Assembly (NCBI GenBank): GCA_949130495.1
Contig: OX422213.1
Coordinates: 206,081,660 to 206,145,659 of the forward strand
DNA length: 64,000 bases
Direction of reading: 5' to 3'
DNA from: Sambucus nigra
Taxonomy: Eukaryota; Streptophyta; Magnoliopsida; Dipsacales; Adoxaceae
Notes under the pieces: model-generated
The model's input: only the letters and a program-made list of their open reading frames with translations
What the model was told of the DNA's origin: nothing
Database searches by the model: none
Made by a program: the position numbers and the translations under genes
Part shown: positions 47,065 through 58,399 of the stretch, piece by piece
How the letters are laid out: each line of letters starts with the position of its first letter
How positions within the stretch are numbered: the stretch's first letter is position 1

Positions 47065-48975
47065 CAAGAAAGGAAAAGTAGATAAACGGGTCAGAGCCCG
47101 AGTTTGAAAAATCTTTATCAAGTGCATAAATGCCTTATTTTTTTGAAAAAGGTTTTATCTCATATTTAAGTTTGGTATAACACTCCCATGAGATACCCAT
47201 CACCTCTCTTCTATTAGTGCACACCTAAAGCACCCTAACAAAATACCCTAGTCAAGCTATCCCGCCTAACCAGTCTAATTTAACCGTCTACTAGAAATCT
47301 ATACATCCTGAGTACTAAGGGCTAAACTTTCCTCCATTCTCAACACTGCACTAAGTTCGTGCGTGGGGTGTCTCGCGAAGCGAAATCCAAACAAGGAACC
47401 CCCCGATACACTACTACTTGGCAGGGGTAATGGTAGAGATCCATTAGGCCCGTAGCACAAAACTAATGTATAAATACATACTTATATATATATATATATA
47501 TATATACATTTCACATTCATTCTTATATATACCTTACAATATACATCCGGATAATATCTCCCGGACTGAGGTTTACCAATTCAATTTCATCTTTATAAAA
47601 CACATCCGGATCTATCTCCCGGACTGAGGATTCATATACCAAGTATTTATCAATACTTTTCATTTTTATCTCAAAAGTTTCCATTTCCTTTCTTATATCC
47701 AGGAAATGTGTTTAAAATCCAACTCATTAGCATGAATTGCTTTAACATATCATACAACTTTTTTTTAAAAGCCAGTTTTATTATCATAAAAATGCTTTTC
47801 CATTTTAAAAACATCTCATTTCCCTTCTTCCATCCAGGAAATGTAATTAAAAGCTATTTTTATTATCATAAAAATGCTTTTATCATATCATATGCTTCCA
47901 CTTCCCTTCTTTCATCCGGGAAGTGTTTTCGAAGCCAATTCATTTATCCCATTTCCCTTCTTCCATCCAGGAAATGTATTTAAAGCCAATTTATTATCAT
48001 AAATTGCTTTAACATATCTAAGACCGCCCCTCCGGGTTTTCCCAGTGGACGCGCCCCTAAATGGCTATCATCTTCCAGGACCTATCAAACAAGACAACAT
48101 GGGAACCTAACAAATCGTCGGGAAGCGGCCATATGCCTGCGGGATAGTCATGACCACACCCAGAATCACCTAACCAGCGCAGAAAATATATAATCGCCCA
48201 TATGGCCTATAGGACTATATCCACCCTGCATTCATTAGCCAGGGGGCTTCACCATACGCACGTAACTTCCCTTATGATAGCGATTTAGAGAGGTGTGTAT
48301 CCATAAATTATCATTTATGAAAATTATTTCTTTACCATTTGAAAACATTTATTTTTACATTTTCAAAAGTCATTTACATCATATCATATATATACTTTAT
48401 CACATAGTATATATATATACTCCATATATTCCTCCTCGAATATACATACGTGGCCATAATTGCCAACTACATCTAGCGATGACCATTAATCCCAAAGATT
48501 CTCTCAAATAATCATAATCATGCATTCATATACACATGATACTAAACCCAAGTATTTCCTCACTTTGATAAGTAATAAATAACTTAATCCCCTCTACGGA
48601 TTTATAGGATATCTCCACCTATCCCACTTTACACTAATTGAATATATATCTATATTCTCAATTTCATCCTAATCACCTCATAGGATTTGCCCAACAATAA
48701 TCGATATAACTATGCTTTCTATACGCATAATTATATAGGCTTAAATGCCCACGGAAATATTCCAGGGAGTATTCTTTCCCAAACTTAAACTATGTTTGTT
48801 CCCCGAGTTATGCCCTACACCAATCCAAGGCATTCTCTTTCATCTAAAGGTTTATTTACTCTCAAAACCATCATTTGGGAACCCCAATATCATAACTAGG
48901 ATTCTTCATAAAAATCCCAAATTGTATTTTAACTCCCCATACTCTTAAGGGAAGAAACTAGCAACTCTGACCAAA

Positions 48976-49512
48976 GCGAATCGATTCGCCCGATTTGCAA
49001 ATTGATTCGGCCCCCAATCCGAATCGATTCGGTAAGTGTTATGCAAATAGGTCCTTAATGGCGAATCGATTCGGTCTAAATCTGAATCGATTCGGCCCAC
49101 TGCAGAATCACAGATCCCCTTAGGCGAATCGATTCGTCCTGCACCCGAATCGATTCGGCCTGTTCGAGGGTCACTGTTTTGGCAATTTCTCAAACTCCAA
49201 AATACTCAAAACTCAATCCAATCTCTATTTAATTCATAACTTGGATTTATTCCTACAAACCCAAAGTTTTCATATCTCCTCAAGTTCTTTAGAGGTCCTA
49301 ACACTCCAGTTGAGAACCCCTAATATTTATCTCCAATAAGTTCTAACTAATGATTTCGATATCGGACAGCTTTTCGTAGAAAAATCACTATAAATCCAAA
49401 AAAAATCAGAAAAATACGTGGCCAGTGCCCACGCAACCAGTCGAAAAGATCTACAAATTTTATTTTTTGACCAAGAGCCGAATCGATTCGCCTCTAGGCT
49501 GAATCGATTCGG
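48976..49512. repeat. Phased GAATCGATTC palindrome array in the solo LTR
   Basis: Exact GAATCGATTC starts at 48978, 49021, 49063, 49084, 49126, 49147, 49480 and 49501, with a two-mismatch copy at 48999. Distances are 21, 22, 42, 21, 42, 21 and again 21. Many extend to 14-bp perfect palindromes (GCGAATCGATTCGC at 48976; CCGAATCGATTCGG at 49019 and 49145). Between units the sequence is not conserved. Confidence 0.9.
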
Positions 49513-50425
49513 TAAGCACGCAGTTCACTATTTATCGTCTTCTCCGAGACGATTTCGGCCATTAAAGCTTCTCCCAAGCTTTTGTCACCTCACCCAACGT
49601 CCTACAACCTCAACCAACTACAAATACACATATATTAAGGGTTCTAAACATCCTAGAACCCTAAACCACCAATTTATTTCGATTAATTTCTAAGTTTCTT
49701 CAATTATGAAATTATGGGGGTTTATTCGTTTTAACTCCCAAAAACTCGTTTTATCCACGAAAACCCAACCCAAAATCTTTAGGGTTTGTTAATACCAAAC
49801 TACGGTATGAGATTTATGCAAAAAGTAAATAAACCAACTAAACACTTGCCTCGTGGATATAATTCGACGATCCCGAGTCGAATCCCGCGGAGGTTGGCCG
49901 GAATCTCCCCTTTTCTCCTCTTTTATCTCCTCCTCTCTCTCTTCTCTCTCTTCTTTCTCTTTTCTTTATCTTTTCTCCCTCTTTGTAAAGAAAGAAAAAG
50001 GGTTTAACCCCTTAAAACCCAAAAACGCTCGTTTACTCAATTACGAGCCCGTTTAACTCTAAAATTCTCCAAAACTCAATTTCGACAATCGCACACTCTT
50101 TTTCGACTATCTCGGACATCCCGAGACTCACGGTGCAGTAGAAATTCCCATTCGGGGTACTTGACCGCAAATGACTATTCTAACCCATGATAACTTTATG
50201 CGGGATTTCTAATTAAAATCTTACATTTTTGTCGCTTTACTCCACGACGACATATAATTAAAATACTTCGACCTATTTAATCCCAAAAATAATTACAACA
50301 CCCATAAAAAATCATTCAATCCTTGAAAATCCCAAAATTACTATTTCGAGAAATTCTCCAAATTGTCAATTTATTCTTAATTATGAAATCTAATTGTCTC
50401 CAAAAGAGCGGGTTGTTACGCAATG

Positions 50426-50829
50426 GGTCTAACATGAAAGCCAAAATTAATCCATGGTGTAGGTGGTAACTCGGTACCTGTACCAATATAACTAACTTAG
50501 GATTATCGGTAACGTCTCTAAGAAACCGTAACCCCCTCTAATTTTCTCACATATAAAAATACTTGTACATGTTAGGCCTTCCTCAAGTCTAAAGGTGAAT
50601 AAAAGAAATATCCCCTGGCCAAAATGGCCAACATAGAAGTCTACCCACAGTAGTCAATATAACTATTGAGGTAGCCCCTTTTTAACTGGTGGATAATGTT
50701 TAGAGTCCTTTGATGGCAAGGGACTTAGTTTGTAGAGAGTCTAGCGAAGGGTAAGATAGAGTTAATCCTGCTTAATTATTCAAACTATATAGACTCTAAG
50801 AACATAGTAAACCAAAGGATAGAAGGTAA
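50426..50829. other. Unassigned DNA between the solo LTR and the Tat-type ORF
   Basis: No domain recognised. By the insertion model the left part belongs to the second chromovirus, and somewhere here the 3' end of the Tat-type element should lie, but no LTR copy matching 59859 onward could be seen. Confidence 0.35.
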
Positions 50830-52660
50830 ATTACTTTGCGTCTAGGGCTCCGATCGTCTTTACCAAGGATAAACATAACGCTCTCAAGCAGTGTAAATAT
50901 AATTTCTTCTTTGTTGGTGGATCTTGGACCATTCCAAACCCATTGGAGAAGATCGATTGCCCTACCTTTTTGGTGCATTCCTTCACTAGTGGGTGCCATT
51001 TCTTTTAGCTTTTAGTCTTTGTTTAACTTCTGGTACGAATCTTGGTAATATATATTCTTTTGTAGTGTGTGGTGACCCCAATAAAGAGGAAATCGATTTG
51101 TTAATGGAAACCCTTAAGCTGACATCCCTTCCTTTTGAGTTCTTAATCACCCCCAATCGTCTACTTAGAAATGGTCTTAGGCATAAGGTCAAAGCTTAAT
51201 GCCTGGAGGGATGCCAAAAGGCCCCAAATATGGTGTTTGGAGAGTCGATTGGGACTGCGCCATTTGTCTTGGTATAGAGGAAGCAAAAAATTATTGTTGG
51301 TGAGGCGTTTGAGGTACCCGAGGCTTTTAAGGCTGAAGAAGATAAGGCTAAAGGAAGAGTTGATATTTCCCTATCATTTAGGAGGTTTTGCCCACTTTGG
51401 ATGGGGTGGTTGTGTTGGACTCTGATTTCTCTTCCGGTAAGTGTCTTTACCTATTTTATCATTCCATGTTTAATTTATGCTTAGACCTTAGTCATTAATT
51501 CTAAAATCTTGTTAGTTCAATAGATGAACGTGAGTAGTGGAGGATAACCCGAATTCATTCTAAGAAAACCTCTGTTCCACCCTCTATAAATATAGGTAAG
51601 AGATCTAAGGCCACAAAGTGCATTAAGTTTAACATAGTGGTGGCCATTCCAATACCCTTTGTGAAGTTTGTGGATGAGGTTGAGAGGGTGTTCGAGCCAA
51701 GTGAAAGCGCCTCTCTAAAGACGATTACTTTTTTCAATAGATATTTTTACTTTCATACATCTTTTTCTCATAATATTCCTTATATTTATAGGTCTAGCAA
51801 TTGACTGAGGCCCTTATGGCTGATGACATCGAGTGTTAGAAGGCGTGGAAGAATGTCAATCAGTGGGCCATAGAAAAAATGGAGTTGAACTAGACGACTT
51901 ATAGTCAATGGTGGAAAATGGTTTCTCTCGAGGATGAGTGGTCAAATATGAGGTCCCAAGTTAATTATTTAAATTGGACTCAACTTTTGAATGAGAAAAC
52001 TATCTGAGATAGCTCTTCATTGCTTGTCGATGCTCAGAAATCCCTAATTGAGGTTGAAAGGACCAATACAGAGGCCTTGAGCTAACATAGGGAGGTCGTG
52101 GAGGGCCTCTAAGAGAAAGTTCACAAACTTTGAGGTACCAGTGACAAGCTTCTCCATTCAGCTAAGGATATTGAGGCCTTAAAGTAGTAGATATCGGACC
52201 TTAGCATTGGGAGGGACCTTTTGATTTATGAGGGCCAAAAAGTTCAAGCTGAGATTTTTTAACTTCAAATAAAATATATTGAGCTTCAATGGAGGATTAA
52301 CTATGTGGTGAAGAGTCGGTTGGATACTTATCTGAACTTTAAATCCTATCAGAGGTTTCTTTTCCACAAGTATTCTTTGATCTTTGAAGCCTATAAGGCC
52401 AAGGTTCATTTGTTTTTCCTTTTAGGTAGACGTCTCATGTCTATTCTTTGAGGACAATCACTTTGATGAATATAGCTATGATAATGAAATTAGTAGCGAA
52501 GTTGAAGCTGTTGATACCTCCATTCTAGAAGCCATTGAAGAAGAGGCTAAGAATGAATCCCTTGTACCTCTAACTGTGTCAAGCCCATCCGTGAAAGATT
52601 TTAAAGCCCCTGTGAAGGAAACTGAAGTGAAACCCAAGCCTTGGGCAGGCTTTTTCAATG
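50830..52660 (+). pseudogene. Additional ORF of a Tat-lineage retrotransposon, antisense to its gag-pol
   Basis: Plus strand, several exons or frames. KDKHNALKQCKYNFFFVGGS (50870) and KEEIDLLMETL, FLITPNRLLRNGLRHKVKA (51080-51190) resemble the N-terminal domain of the 'putative gypsy-type transposase' family found in plant Tat elements. A GTAAGT donor is at about 51437. 51790-52420 is a long Glu/Lys/Leu-rich coiled-coil stretch (QKSLIEVERTNTEAL; AKDIEALK), ending FKSYQRFLFHKYSLIFEAYK and an acidic tail SILEAIEEEAKNESLV (52500-52560). About ten stops, most explainable as C-to-T changes in Gln or Arg codons. Function is unknown in the family. Confidence 0.55.
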
Positions 52661-52949
52661 TTTTTATTATTTTTGTCTATGGCCCATTTGCTATAATATC
52701 CCCAACTCTTGTATCTTTAATGATAATGGATCTATTTTCAAATATTTTGATTCATCTCTTACTGGTACTTTATTTATTTGCTTTGCTAAGAAATTTTTAT
52801 TTGTATGTTTGCTTATGTTTGCCTGCAGTAATACCCCCTTAGCCCCCACAAGATTACTTGGTAATGAAATTAAAAACAATAGGCAACATTTTTTAAGTTC
52901 ACATGAGAGTACGTAGACCTTTAGAACGTGAGCTTGTAAGGATGGAAGT

Positions 52950-54086
52950 CTTTGGAGTTGGGAACTGAGGTTTCACCAAGGGTCATAAGACTCACAACCA
53001 TAACTAACTAAGGATAAAAACCTTAGGAGTTTAAAATTTTCATTTTTTAAGCATGAGCCTCTCAAAATTATGTACCAACTCTTAGCCCCCTAAAATTATA
53101 ATCGCAAAAGATAAAAAGGTGTTTCTGCCAAGGGTTTAAGACCTCAGAAGTTTTTATGATGTGTCACAAAGGGTCCTAAGATCTCTAAACTTAACTAGAT
53201 AAGGATGAAAGCCTTAAAAGTTTAAAATATGAAGTTATACTAAGGGTTCTAAGACCCCTCAACTTTAGTCCTTTAGGATAAAAGCCTTGTGGTTTAAAAT
53301 ATAAAGTTCCACTAAGGGTCCTATGACCTTTGAACTTAACCAACTAAGGATGGAAGATTTTGAGTTTTAAAATACAAAGTTCCACTAAGGGTTATAAGAT
53401 CTCTGAATTGTAGTCCACTACGATAAAAGCCTTATGGTTCAAAATATGAAGTTCCACTATGGTACCTAAGACCTCTGAACTTAACCAATTAAGGATGAAA
53501 GCCTTAGAGGTTTAAAATACAAAGTTCCACTAAGGGTCCTAAGTCCTTTAAAATTTACTAACTAGGGACAAATTACTTAGAAGTTTTAGGACTTTTCACC
53601 TTGGTTTTTAAAACTGGTAGTCTAAAAAGTTTTTGCACATAAACACTTAGCCCCCAGAAAATTTTGAGAGTGGAAGTTATTCTAAGTCTTGGCTTTTTCA
53701 GCTGCGATTTTTAAGGGATTTTTTTTAAATGCTTGAATCCCCCAACAAATATTACAAAATCAGGTCTGAAAAAGTTTTGAGAGATGGTTGTTAAGTTTTT
53801 TGCATTTTTTATTTTTTTAAAACATATTTTGGTTGCAAAAATTTCTCTAGGTTGACTATTAAACCTTAGTCAACTTAAGTGGAATCAATTATGGAAGCCT
53901 TGGTAATTTCCTTAGTCTTTTTTGGTGTCGTTAGACCTCAAATTGTCTATTCAAGCCAATGATGGATTCCTTACAACTCTTGTTGGGTCATTAAATACCT
54001 CAAAGACCTAATGAGCCAAGGATGAATGCCTCGTAGCCTATACGATTGTATGTTTGATGTCCCTTGAACCTTGACCGATTAATTTA
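52950..54086 (-). repeat. ~72-bp tandem array, left part of the Tat 3' hypervariable region
   Basis: ACTAAGGGTCCTAAGACCTC begins units at 53239, 53311, 53384, 53456 and 53529 (periods 72-73), with more decayed units at 52970-53240 and 53560-54080. Shared core GGGTCCTAAGACCT and AAGGATGAAAGCCTT. It lies between the integrase and the antisense ORF of the Tat element. Confidence 0.8.
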
Positions 54087-54137
54087 TACCACTACACCAA
54101 AATGGTCAAATTGTCACCTTTCAGCCGGCCACCCTTG

Positions 54138-54200
54138 TCACGGTCATTGACCGTGATAAAGAATTGTCACGGTCATTGACCGTGACTAGTCCGTGACAAT
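54138..54200 (+). repeat. CACTA left subterminal repeats
   Basis: Two copies of TCACGGTCATTGACCGTGA (54138 and 54167) and a TCCGTGACAA half. Each is palindromic around CATTG/CAATG. Confidence 0.85.
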
Positions 54201-54254
54201 GTCGTCAGTAAAATAAGCCCAAGGCTTTTTTTTCCCACCGATTTTTGGTTTTCC

Positions 54255-55680
54255 CTCTCTCTCTCTCTCTAAGCGATTTCAACTCTCTCTCTCTCTCTAA
54301 GGTATGTTTTTTCCCTCTCTTTCTCTTTCATTTCTATATATGTGTGTATGTGTGTGTATATATGTGTGTGGTGGGGGAGGGGGACAGGGGGTGGTGGGGG
54401 TAGGGTGGGCTGTGTGTGTACGTGTGTGTGCAGGTGTGGTGGGGTGGTGGGAGGGGGGAAGGGGGTGGGGTGGTGGGAGGGGGCATGGGGTAGTGTGGTG
54501 GTGGTGTGGTGGTGGTGTGTGTGTGTGTGCAGGTGTGTGTGGCGGGGGGAGGGGGCAGGGTGTGGGTGTGGGTGTGTGTGTGTGGTGTGTGTGTGTGTGT
54601 GTGTGGTGGGGCAATCTAAACAATTGTATAACTTTAATTGTAATTTTAATTGTCTAGTTTTAGATGAAAGTAAATTAATAATTAGTGCCCATTTCATATG
54701 AAAGTAGGATTGCCCCTCATTGTAAATTGGTAAATTAATAATTGTATACTTTAATTGTTAGTTTAATTGATGAAATGAATTAATTGAGTAGATGAATTAG
54801 AAGGCGTACGGGATACACATTTGTTGTTGATATTGCTGTTGGATTATTTTGTTTAGTAAATGTTGGGCTGGTTAGTTTTAAAAGTGGCATGACCACTGGA
54901 TTATTGTCCATATGGGGGTGGGATTTTTCAACTTTTTTTGAAAATTACTTTGTATATCGAACAATATATATATATAGTATGTGCGCGTGTGTGTGGCGGG
55001 GGGAGGGGGCAGGTGGTGGTGGTGGGGTGGGGTGTGTGTGTGTGTGTGTGGTCGGGCAATCTAAACAATTGTGTAGCTTTAATTAATAAATTGTATAGCT
55101 TTAATTGTAATTTTAATTGTATAGTTTTAGATGAAAGTAAATTAATAATTAGTGCCCATTTCATATGAAAGTATGATTGCCCCTCATTGTAAATTAGTAA
55201 ATTAATAATTGTATACTTTAATTTTTAGTTTAATTGATTAAATGAATTAATTGAGTAGATGAATTAGAAGGAGTACGGGATACACATTTGTTGTTGACAT
55301 TGCTGTTGGATTATTTTGTTTAATAAATGTTGGGTTGGTTAGTTTTAAAAGTGGCATGACCACTGGATTATTGTCCTTATGGGGGTGGGATTTTTCAACT
55401 TTTTTTGAAAATTACTTTGTATATCGAACAATATATATATAGTATGTGCGTGTGTGTGTGGCGGGGGGAGGGGGCAGGTGGTGGTGATGGGTGTGTGGTG
55501 TGTGTGTGTGTGTGTGGTGGGGCAATCTTAACAATTGTATAGCTTTAATTAATAAATTGTATAGCTTTAATTGTAATTTTAATTGTGATGGGGGTGTGGT
55601 GGGGGTGTGCGTGTACGTGTGCGTGTGTGTGGTGGGGGAGGGGGTGTATGAAAGTAAATTAATAATTAGTGCTCATTTTA
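54255..55680 (+). repeat. CT, GT and G-rich tracts with a ~450-bp tandem duplication inside the CACTA
   Basis: (CT)n at 54255-54298; G-rich (GT)n at 54330-54605, 54980-55050 and 55440-55515. GCAATCTAAACAATTG recurs at 54611, 55056 and 55522 (last with one change), giving units of 445 and 466 bp, the third truncated. Units include GTGCCCATTTCATATGAAAG and GGGATACACATTTGTTGTTG. They lie upstream of the coding exons, as 5' UTR or intron. Confidence 0.8.
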
Positions 55681-55756
55681 TTTGTAGTAATTGTACATAT
55701 TTGCATGTCTTCTTCTAATTTTTTTTATCCGTACTAATAACATTTTTTTACAGCAA

Positions 55757-57328
55757 ATGTCTCCTTCAGGTATTAAGGCGAGGATGATGATGCTGGTTAT
55801 GATGATGTCGTCTGAGCTCGGTGGTAGCGGAGGCGACGAGGGCTCCTCGGCTCCTAGGCTCCCCAAATATGGCAAATTTGGGATTACCATCGAGAACAAG
55901 TCGGAGCTATTAGTGAGATCCCTCGAACTGCTAAAGACGATCATCGACCCGGGGTTTATGAGTTGGAAGGAGGTGCCATATGAGCTCAAGTTAGCTGTTT
56001 GGGCGGCACTACAGGTAATATATTTATATTTATATGAATATTTCAATTTCAATTTCAATTTCAATTTCATTTTATATTTATATTTATATTTATTCGCAAC
56101 TAACATTGTATTTGTTGGACAGGAACAATTCAACTTGGATCCAAAGCTACGCGATTCCGTCTTGGAGCAGTTTAGGGAGCAACACAAGACGTGAAAGAAA
56201 AATATGCGGACACGGTACTTTGGGAAAACACGAGAGTCCATTATCCAATGGTGTGAATCCGTCCCGCCGAAGGAGCCGATCTCATTGGAACAATGGCAAA
56301 AGGTCATTGACAATGAGATCGGGGAGCGACAATTGGCATCTCGCCAATCGAGAAGGGAAAATCGGGCTAAAAAGATGAACGTGTACTACTCCGGCCGGAC
56401 GTCTTACGCCGAGGTGGAGCATAGGATGAAGGTAAGATTTAATTTTTCTATAACTATAGAAATATATTATTCTGCATTATTTTACTTTGTGGGGCCGATA
56501 CTAATTTTACTTTATTTTATTTCAGGGGGTAGGGAGTGGCCCTGGGGGTAAGCCACATAGGCTCGATACTTATGTGGCTCTTCGGACGAAGAAGGGGAAG
56601 GACAAGGAGGTGTCCCCGAGTGTCGCGGCCACGAGTGCAAGTAATCCGACAGTTTACTTTTTGTTAATTACGTTATAATTTTTTAGTTTACTTATTTTAT
56701 TAATCATGTGCTTTTTGTTGTTTCACGCAAAGCTTAAGGAAATGCATGAGTCGCAGTCTGATGCCGACAAGGCATCTTTGTCCACAGACGCACTCAACCA
56801 AGTGCTTAGCTCTGATCGCAAGGGGAGGACAAGGGGGTGAGCTCGCGGGTGGCCAACTATAGGATTATCGGATTGGAGACGAGCGACACCGGGTTGGCTC
56901 GAACGGTGGATTCACATGACGCGAAGTTGTCCCATTTGGAGGCGAAGGTCCAAGATATGTACTCATTCATGAAGCGTACGTTGGGCGCAGACCGTAAGGG
57001 GAAATGGAAGGAGAAGGCGGTGGAGGAGGAGGTGCGGGAGGACGAGGCGCAGGATGACGAGGATGTGGACCTCGCTGCTTCATCACCGACACGTGCGTAC
57101 TTCGATGATTCACTTCCCTATTTGGCGCCCTTCAACGGGCCGATGTCGACACTTGGTTGGCCAAGCGTGTTCATATTGGACGTATTTGATGGCCAGCAAA
57201 TAGGGCGGGAGTTGAGGGACCCGAATATCGTCCTGGGTGGAATAGTTCATGGACGTGAGGTTCAAGAGATCGAGTCCAAAGTGCTCATCACGCATGTTAT
57301 ACCCGGGAAGGATAACTCCCTATTGTGA
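55757..57328 (+). pseudogene. CACTA TnpA-like (Transposase_24) gene, disrupted
   Basis: ATG at 55757. Exons by GT/AG: 55757-56014, 56123-56431, 56526-56640, 56733-57328. Exon 1: LPKYGKFGITIENKSELL, IIDPGFMSWKEVPYELK. Exon 2: QFNLDPKLRDSVLEQF, then WKKNM-type position now TGA (56192), then TRYFGKTRESIIQW, QSRRENRAKKMNVYYSGRTS. Exon 3: GPGGKPHRLDTYVALRTKKG. Exon 4: LKEMHESQSDADK, NQVLSSDRKGR, a 1-bp loss near 56833, then a coiled coil and an acidic tail ending at 57328. This domain order is that of plant Spm/Ptta TnpA-like proteins, which bind the subterminal repeats. The junction phase of exons 3 and 4 is also off by one. Confidence 0.75.
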
Positions 57329-57619
57329 TTGTGCGAACAATGTGGCACGATGTATATTAGTGGGTGTGTTAATTCGTATATCGTGTGGCCTACTCACCTC
57401 CTCACATTTACCCCAGACATGTAGTGACATTATTTTTAAGTTGGTACATTTGAATTATATTATGGATTATATCGTCATGTATATTGTTTCTATTTTGAAT
57501 ATATATTTGCATTATCTTTAGTTTATTTGGATATATGATGTTGCTATAACAGGTACAAATATACTGTTGGGCAGTGGCAGTTGCCATACTGCCCAGCAAA
57601 TTTTTTTTAAATTCTGCCC

Positions 57620-57900
57620 AGAATTATCACGATCAATGACCGTGACAAGAGTTGTCACGGACTTGTTACGGTTATTGACCGTGATAATTTTTTTAAAAAG
57701 GGTCAAGTCTTTGTCACGGTTATCAACCATAACTAAACTTGTCACGGTCAGGGACCGTGACACGACCGTGACAATTCTAATGACCTTATCATGGTCAATG
57801 ACCGTGATACGTCCGTGACAAAAAAAGTTGTCTCTCCCCGAATTGTCACGATCATTGACCTTGACAAGTTGAACTTGTCAAGGTTAATGACCATGACAAT
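57620..57900 (+). repeat. CACTA right subterminal repeats
   Basis: At least ten variants of TCACGGTCATTGACCGTGA in both orientations, more diverged than at the left end. Confidence 0.85.
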
Positions 57901-57923
57901 TAGGCAGATTTGGTGTAGTGTAC

Positions 57924-58240
57924 CCAATGTTGGAAGCCTTGCAACTCACATTGGCTCCTTAGACCTTAGGTTAAACTTGAGGTAAATGATTAGAGCCTTC
58001 TAACTCGCATTGGGTCCTCAAACCTTAGGTCAAACCTAAAGAATATGATTTAAGCCTTGTAACTAGCATTGGGTCCTCAAGCCTTAGGTTAAACCTAGAG
58101 TCAAGGATTGAAGCCTTGTAACTCGCATTGGGTCTACATGCCTTAGGTTAAACCTGGAACCAAGGATTGAAGCATTGTGACTCTCATTGGTTCCTCATAC
58201 CTTATGTTAAACCTAGAGCTAGTTATTGAAGCCTTATAAA
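57924..58240 (-). repeat. ~59-bp tandem array, right part of the Tat 3' hypervariable region
   Basis: GAAGCCTTGTAACTCGCATT-type units start near 57933, 57993, 58052, 58110, 58169 and 58228. The unit shares GGGTCCT and AAGGATTGAAGCCTT with the 72-bp units on the other side of the CACTA, so both belong to one array. Confidence 0.8.
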
Positions 58241-58399
58241 TCTTATATAACACTTATATTGAGACAACGAAGATAGAAAAACATTTTTTTCATTATATTT
58301 CAATAGTAGAGTACATCATTAAAAGTATTTATAGATATGTTATACATTCTAGGGGTGAATAAGTGCATATCCCTCTATATTCTTCAGATAATAGTAGTC

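Larger units (their letters stand above)
46589..50420 (-). mobile_element. Solo LTR of 3832 bp, chromovirus type, TSD CAATG
   Basis: CAATG at 46584-46588 and 50421-50425 is a perfect 5-bp duplication. On the minus strand the LTR begins GTAACAACCCGCTC and ends GGGTTGTCACA. Its last ~100 bases (46589-46700) clearly match the end of the 29850 LTR (TACCGGG, then GCATCACTGTCGAAA on the plus strand). Internal region and partner LTR are absent, as after LTR-LTR recombination. Contains a (TA)n run at 47021-47063 and TCCGG/CCAGGAAATG-rich decayed repeats at 47530-48000. Confidence 0.85.
54090..57920 (+). mobile_element. CACTA (En/Spm) element, 3831 bp, TSD TAC
   Basis: Starts CACTACACCAAAATGG and ends TTTGGTGTAGTG, flanked by TAC at 54087-54089 and 57921-57923. 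Both ends carry many TCACGGTCATTGACCGTGA-type subterminal repeats. It encodes a TnpA/Transposase_24-type protein but no TnpD-type transposase, so it is non-autonomous. It splits the tandem array of the Tat element. Confidence 0.9.

Noticed and set aside
48945..49193. Minus-strand ORF with RIDS every seven residues
   Set aside because: It only mirrors the 21-bp palindrome spacing in an LTR; short, with no support as a protein.
48976..49512. Regularly spaced repeats as a CRISPR array
   Set aside because: Repeats are 10-14 bp, spacers about 11 bp, in a plant LTR, with no cas genes.
54269..54697. Minus-strand ORFs rich in His, Pro and Thr, and their plus-strand Gly/Val/Cys-rich counterparts
   Set aside because: They are translations of a G-rich GT simple repeat in several frames; no real protein.
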